DNA of 64,000 nt from Paraburkholderia dilworthii. GTDB lineage: Bacteria > Pseudomonadota > Gammaproteobacteria > Burkholderiales > Burkholderiaceae. The translations under genes and the position numbers were made by a program. Positions 61,209 through 64,000 of this stretch are shown one piece after another; the stretch's first letter is position 1; each line of letters opens with the position of its first letter. The notes beneath the pieces are model-generated. The model had not been told where the DNA came from and did no database searches. It worked only from the letters and a program-made list of their open reading frames with translations. The DNA lies in NCBI RefSeq assembly GCF_000472525.1, contig NZ_AWZT01000020.1, forward strand, positions 1-64,000, written 5' to 3'.

Positions 61209-61994
61209 CTAGTTTTTCGGTGTGCGCAGCGCGATGAAGTTCGTAACGCGCCGCGCGCCGGCTGCCTTCAGCGTATGCGCGAGCGCTTCGAGCGTTGCGC
61301 CGGTCGTCATCACATCGTCGACGATGCCGACGTGCAGTCCTTCTACTTTCCGGGCAAGCTCGAATGCCCGCCCCACGTTGATCCGACGCGCATCCAGATG
61401 GAGCCGCGACTGCGGCGCCGTATCGATCACCCGGCGCAGCAGCGTCGCCTCGCCAGGCACCTTCAACGCGCGAGCCAGCGGTTTGCCGATCTGCCATGCC
61501 TGGTTGTAACCGCGCTCGATCAGCCGCCGGTCGGCGAGCGGTACTGGAGCGATTACATCGGGACAGTCGGACGGATCTTGCCAGGCGTCTTGCGCAAGAC
61601 GCGCGAGCCGCCGCGCGAATTCGGGCGCGAGCATCAACTGCGCGCGAAACTTCAGGCCGACCGCGAGCACGTCGAGCGGCGGCCGGTAGTCGGCAAGCGC
61701 GAACGTTGCATCGAACGGCGGCTTTTCGGCGATGCAGTCCGCACAACAATAAGACGCATGGCCTTCTCTTCGCGCGAACGGCAGCGGCACTGCGCATACA
61801 CGGCAACGCAAGGCGCCGTCATTCCAATAGGATTCGTCGCAAAAGGCGCATATCGTGCCGTGCGACAAATTGCCGCACAACGCGCAGCCGTTCGGCATTA
61901 TCGCCTGCATTGCGTGCGGCCAAGCCGAATGCACGCCGCGCACGAATCGCGCGAACCGGCGGTCTGAAGACGAAAAATATGCTCGGAAGGACAT
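61209..61994 (-). CDS. comF: ComF-family phosphoribosyltransferase-like protein
   Basis: 261 residues from the ATG at 61994 (MSFRAYFSSSDRR). The frame is open to 62087 but this would overlap the start of the divergent methyltransferase. An N-terminal zinc-finger-like part has CALCGNLSHGTICAFCDESY and CRVCAVPL, with CCADC. The PRTase domain has PVPLADRRLIERGYNQAWQI and VGIVDDVMTTGATLEALAH. ComF proteins assist DNA uptake or later handling in natural competence. This is of note because comM, 16 kb away, is broken. Confidence 0.88.
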   Translation of the reverse strand: MSFRAYFSSSDRRFARFVRGVHSAWPHAMQAIMPNGCALCGNLSHGTICAFCDESYWNDGALRCRVCAVPLPFARREGHASYCCADCIAEKPPFDATFALADYRPPLDVLAVGLKFRAQLMLAPEFARRLARLAQDAWQDPSDCPDVIAPVPLADRRLIERGYNQAWQIGKPLARALKVPGEATLLRRVIDTAPQSRLHLDARRINVGRAFELARKVEGLHVGIVDDVMTTGATLEALAHTLKAAGARRVTNFIALRTPKN

Positions 61995-62045
61995 GCACTG
62001 ACGGCCGCAAAGGCCTTTCACGGTGAAGCGAAGGAAGCGAACGAG

Positions 62046-62051
62046 TATACT
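62046..62051 (+). promoter_or_regulatory. Possible -10 element for the bioC-like gene
   Basis: TATACT lies 27 bp before the ATG at 62078. The -35 region is weak. Confidence 0.35.
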
Positions 62052-62077
62052 TCGGGCTCCACGCCAGCACGACATCC

Positions 62078-63043
62078 ATGTCCCCAACTCCCGCTCAATC
62101 AGGCCGTCCGGCCTACGATTCCCGGCGCCTCAGGCGGATTTTCGACCGCCGTGCAACGACTTTCGACGACGTCGCCTTCCTGCCGCGCGAAATCGCGCAG
62201 CGCATGCGCGAGCGTCTCGATTACATCAAGGTCGCGCCGGCGAGCGTGCTCGACGCGGGTTGTGGTGCAGGCGAAGACATTCCGGCATTGCGTGAGCGCT
62301 TTCCTGAAGCGCCGGTGTTCGGCTCCGACCTGTCGCACGGCATGCTCACGCGCGCGCTGCGCCACGATTCGGGCGACACGAGCTGGCGGCGCTTCTTGCC
62401 GGCCTCGCTCGGCAAGGCGCTTGGCGCACGCGGCCCGCGCTTCGCGCAGGCCGACTTTTCCGCGCTGCCGTTTGCGGCGGGCGCATTCGAATTCATCTGG
62501 TCCAATCTCGCGCTGCACTGGCACTCGCGGCCCGATCTGGTGTTTCCCGAGTGGCAGCGCGCGCTGAAGGTCAACGGGCTGCTGATGTTCAGCACGCTCG
62601 GTCCCGATACGCTGAAGGAATTGCGCGGCGCCTATGCCGAGGTCGAAGCGGCGCATGGCGTCCCTTCGCGCAAGCATGTGATCGAGTTCGTCGATATGCA
62701 TGATCTTGGCGACATGCTGGTCGAAAGCGGTTTTGAAATTCCCGTGATGGATCAGGAAACCATCACAATCACCTATAAGTCGCCCGAGTCGCTGCTTGCG
62801 GATGTGCGCCGTTGGGGCGCCTATCCGTTCCAGCGCGAAGAGTCGTCGGGCGCAGCGGCACGCCGGTTGCACAGAGCGTTGCTGGCAGCGCTCGAAGCTC
62901 GTCGGCGCGAAGACGGCACAATCGCTCTGACCTTCGAGGTGATCTATGGACACGCATGGAAAGCGGTGCCGCGCACGACTGCGGAAGGGCACGGCATCGT
63001 GCGAATAGAAGATATTGGGCGAGGCTCGTCAGGGAATCGCTAA
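62078..63043 (+). CDS. BioC-like SAM-dependent methyltransferase
   Basis: 321 residues. N-terminal SRRLRRIFDRRATTFDDVAF, then the SAM site VLDAGCGAGEDIPALRERFP with acidic GSDLSHGML, and a late motif LMFSTLGPDTLKELR typical of malonyl-ACP O-methyltransferase (BioC) and its relatives. In BioC the reaction masks malonyl-ACP to start biotin synthesis. Other biotin genes are not in the window, so the exact substrate is left open. It is divergent to comF. Confidence 0.82.
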   Translation: MSPTPAQSGRPAYDSRRLRRIFDRRATTFDDVAFLPREIAQRMRERLDYIKVAPASVLDAGCGAGEDIPALRERFPEAPVFGSDLSHGMLTRALRHDSGDTSWRRFLPASLGKALGARGPRFAQADFSALPFAAGAFEFIWSNLALHWHSRPDLVFPEWQRALKVNGLLMFSTLGPDTLKELRGAYAEVEAAHGVPSRKHVIEFVDMHDLGDMLVESGFEIPVMDQETITITYKSPESLLADVRRWGAYPFQREESSGAAARRLHRALLAALEARRREDGTIALTFEVIYGHAWKAVPRTTAEGHGIVRIEDIGRGSSGNR

Positions 63044-63160
63044 AGCGGTAAAGAGGACATCTGTTATGTCTGAAATTACCGTTTCCAGACATGCCCAAAA
63101 GGTGCGGCAAAACGGCGCGGAGGCTTGTCGCGCCTGGCTTGGGAGGCAGTCCGGGCTTGC

Positions 63161-63189
63161 TTGTGGATGCTTTGGATCGCGCCTATAAT
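63161..63189 (+). promoter_or_regulatory. Sigma-70-type promoter upstream of the DUF2244 gene
   Basis: TTGTGG (63161-63166) and TATAAT (63184-63189) are 17 bp apart, giving a leader of about 150 nt before the start at 63346. Confidence 0.65.
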
Positions 63190-63345
63190 GCGTCAGTTTG
63201 TCGCCCGGAGTTCCCACATTTGGGGCGGCAGGCCCGAGGCACTGGGCTGCAAGATGAGTTGACGCGGTGGCGGTCGGGTGGCCGGAACACGAGGTCGCGG
63301 TCGGCAATCGCAGGCGGTCGTTGTGAGGATCGGCAGGAGGCAGCG

Positions 63346-63819
63346 ATGGAAGCATCAGATCTGCTGGCGGATTCAGAACCGGTCCTGAAGGACTGGACAA
63401 TGAAACGCAACTGCTCGGTGTCGCCGCGGCAGTTCGTATGTTTCTACGTGTCGCTTGCGTTGTTCTCGTTGGCAATTGCTTTCATGCTGGTTCTGGTCGG
63501 CGCCTGGCTGGTGTTGCCGTTCACCGGCATCGAATTGCTGGCGGTGGGCGTCGCCTTTGCCATATATGCGCGTCATGCTGTCGATTACGAACGCATCCGG
63601 TTGTTCCAGAACCGGCTCGTGATCGAACAGGTGAGCGCCGAGCAGGTCACGCAGTTCGAGTTCAATCCGCGCTGGGTGCGGATCGAGGCTGGCGCAACAC
63701 CGCGTGATCGGATCAGGCTGGTCTCGCGCGGCGAGACGATCATGATCGGGCAGCATCTCGCGCAGCACCGGCGCGCGCAGTTCGCCGGCGAATTGCGCAT
63801 GTGGCTCGCGCGTTGTTAG
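63346..63819 (+). CDS. DUF2244 membrane protein near the cytochrome oxidase locus
   Basis: 157 residues from ATG 63346 (MEASDLLADSEPVLKDWTMK), preceded by CAGGAGG; the longer frame is not supported. Two adjacent membrane helices (about 44-83: FYVSLALFSLAIAFMLVLVG and LVLPFTGIELLAVGVAFAIY) are followed by a soluble beta-rich domain with IRLFQNRLVIEQ, the DUF2244 pattern. The gene commonly precedes coxB. A role in oxidase assembly is plausible but unproven. Confidence 0.85.
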   Translation: MEASDLLADSEPVLKDWTMKRNCSVSPRQFVCFYVSLALFSLAIAFMLVLVGAWLVLPFTGIELLAVGVAFAIYARHAVDYERIRLFQNRLVIEQVSAEQVTQFEFNPRWVRIEAGATPRDRIRLVSRGETIMIGQHLAQHRRAQFAGELRMWLARC

Positions 63820-63924
63820 AAGCGTCGAAGCATGCGGCGTTCAAGGGGAGCGCGGCCAGGCCGTCACGGGGTCAGCGGGCCAGCGGGGTCGAGGGTTTGA
63901 ATGGAAATTTTGGGTAAGGAAGCT

Positions 63925-64000
63925 ATGAAAACAATCAAGCGAGCGCTCATGGGCGTGCTGGCGATGAGCGGACTGCTTTTCGCCGGTGCCGCCCTGGCAG
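63925..64000 (+). CDS. coxB: Cytochrome c oxidase subunit II, start only
   Basis: The frame from ATG 63925 encodes MKTIKRALMGVLAMSGLLFA then GAALA and runs off the window. It is a signal peptide that fits CoxB, and the position after a DUF2244 gene is that of coxB in Burkholderia. A GGTAAGGAAG ribosome-binding site precedes it. Only 25 codons are visible, so the call rests largely on context. Confidence 0.65.
   Translation, partial: MKTIKRALMGVLAMSGLLFAGAALA

Overview
The window is a chromosomal segment of a beta-proteobacterium of the Burkholderiaceae, most like Paraburkholderia, Caballeronia or Burkholderia. The evidence is the right-hand 19 kb: the order ubiK, glnK-amtB, gshA-gshB, EIIA-HPr-EI, moeB-type gene, ctpA, gpmA, rhodanese-grxC-secB-gpsA, trmL, comF, bioC-like gene, DUF2244 gene and coxB, with the high GC and codon use of that group. 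No tRNA, rRNA, CRISPR array or replication origin was seen.

Positions 1 to about 45,168 are a genomic island of lower and variable GC inserted in comM. At its right edge only the first 65 codons of comM survive (45,363 to 45,169, minus strand). The reading frame then runs into foreign sequence. The rest of comM is not in the window, so the island (or its relics) continues past the left edge. Next to the junction is a minus-strand operon of several tyrosine-recombinase-like proteins and small helical partners (45,046 to 38,405). It resembles the ginABCD operons of GInt islands and carries a decayed second copy of the small partner gene.

The island cargo, left to right, is: an IS1182-family relic; a three-gene Lamassu / ABC-3C-like operon (DUF4297 nuclease, middle component, SMC-like ATPase); a 15-kb block whose genes nearly all encode exported or membrane proteins; an OLD-family ATPase-TOPRIM nuclease with a nuclease carrying two possible PD-(D/E)XK sites; an Mrr-like endonuclease; an orphan TOPRIM protein; a complete IS1182 and an IS110/IS1111 element; two small unknown genes; a GHKL ATPase fused to a nuclease; a NucS-like nuclease with a frameshifted membrane partner; and an IS3-family relic.

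The 15-kb envelope block (5,143 to 20,191) is the best candidate for something undescribed. Its minus-strand operon encodes a peptidoglycan-binding GH19-like lysozyme/chitinase-fold enzyme, two membrane proteins and a secreted trypsin-like protease. Its plus-strand arm encodes a membrane DUF805-alpha/beta-hydrolase fusion, a secreted alpha/beta-hydrolase with a DUF4384-like tail, and a 1,511-residue protein joining an RHS region, TPR repeats and a CHAT (caspase-like) protease behind a signal peptide. Two proteases, two lipase-like hydrolases and a wall hydrolase, mostly exported, suggest a proteolytically controlled envelope-acting system. This is inference from domain content and co-location.

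The right-hand core region holds housekeeping genes: nitrogen sensing and ammonium transport under a clear sigma-54 promoter, glutathione synthesis, the PTS phosphorelay, a C-terminal processing protease, glycolysis, redox and protein export, tRNA modification, and the start of the cytochrome oxidase locus. Several start codons are reassigned here from ribosome-binding sites and family conservation.
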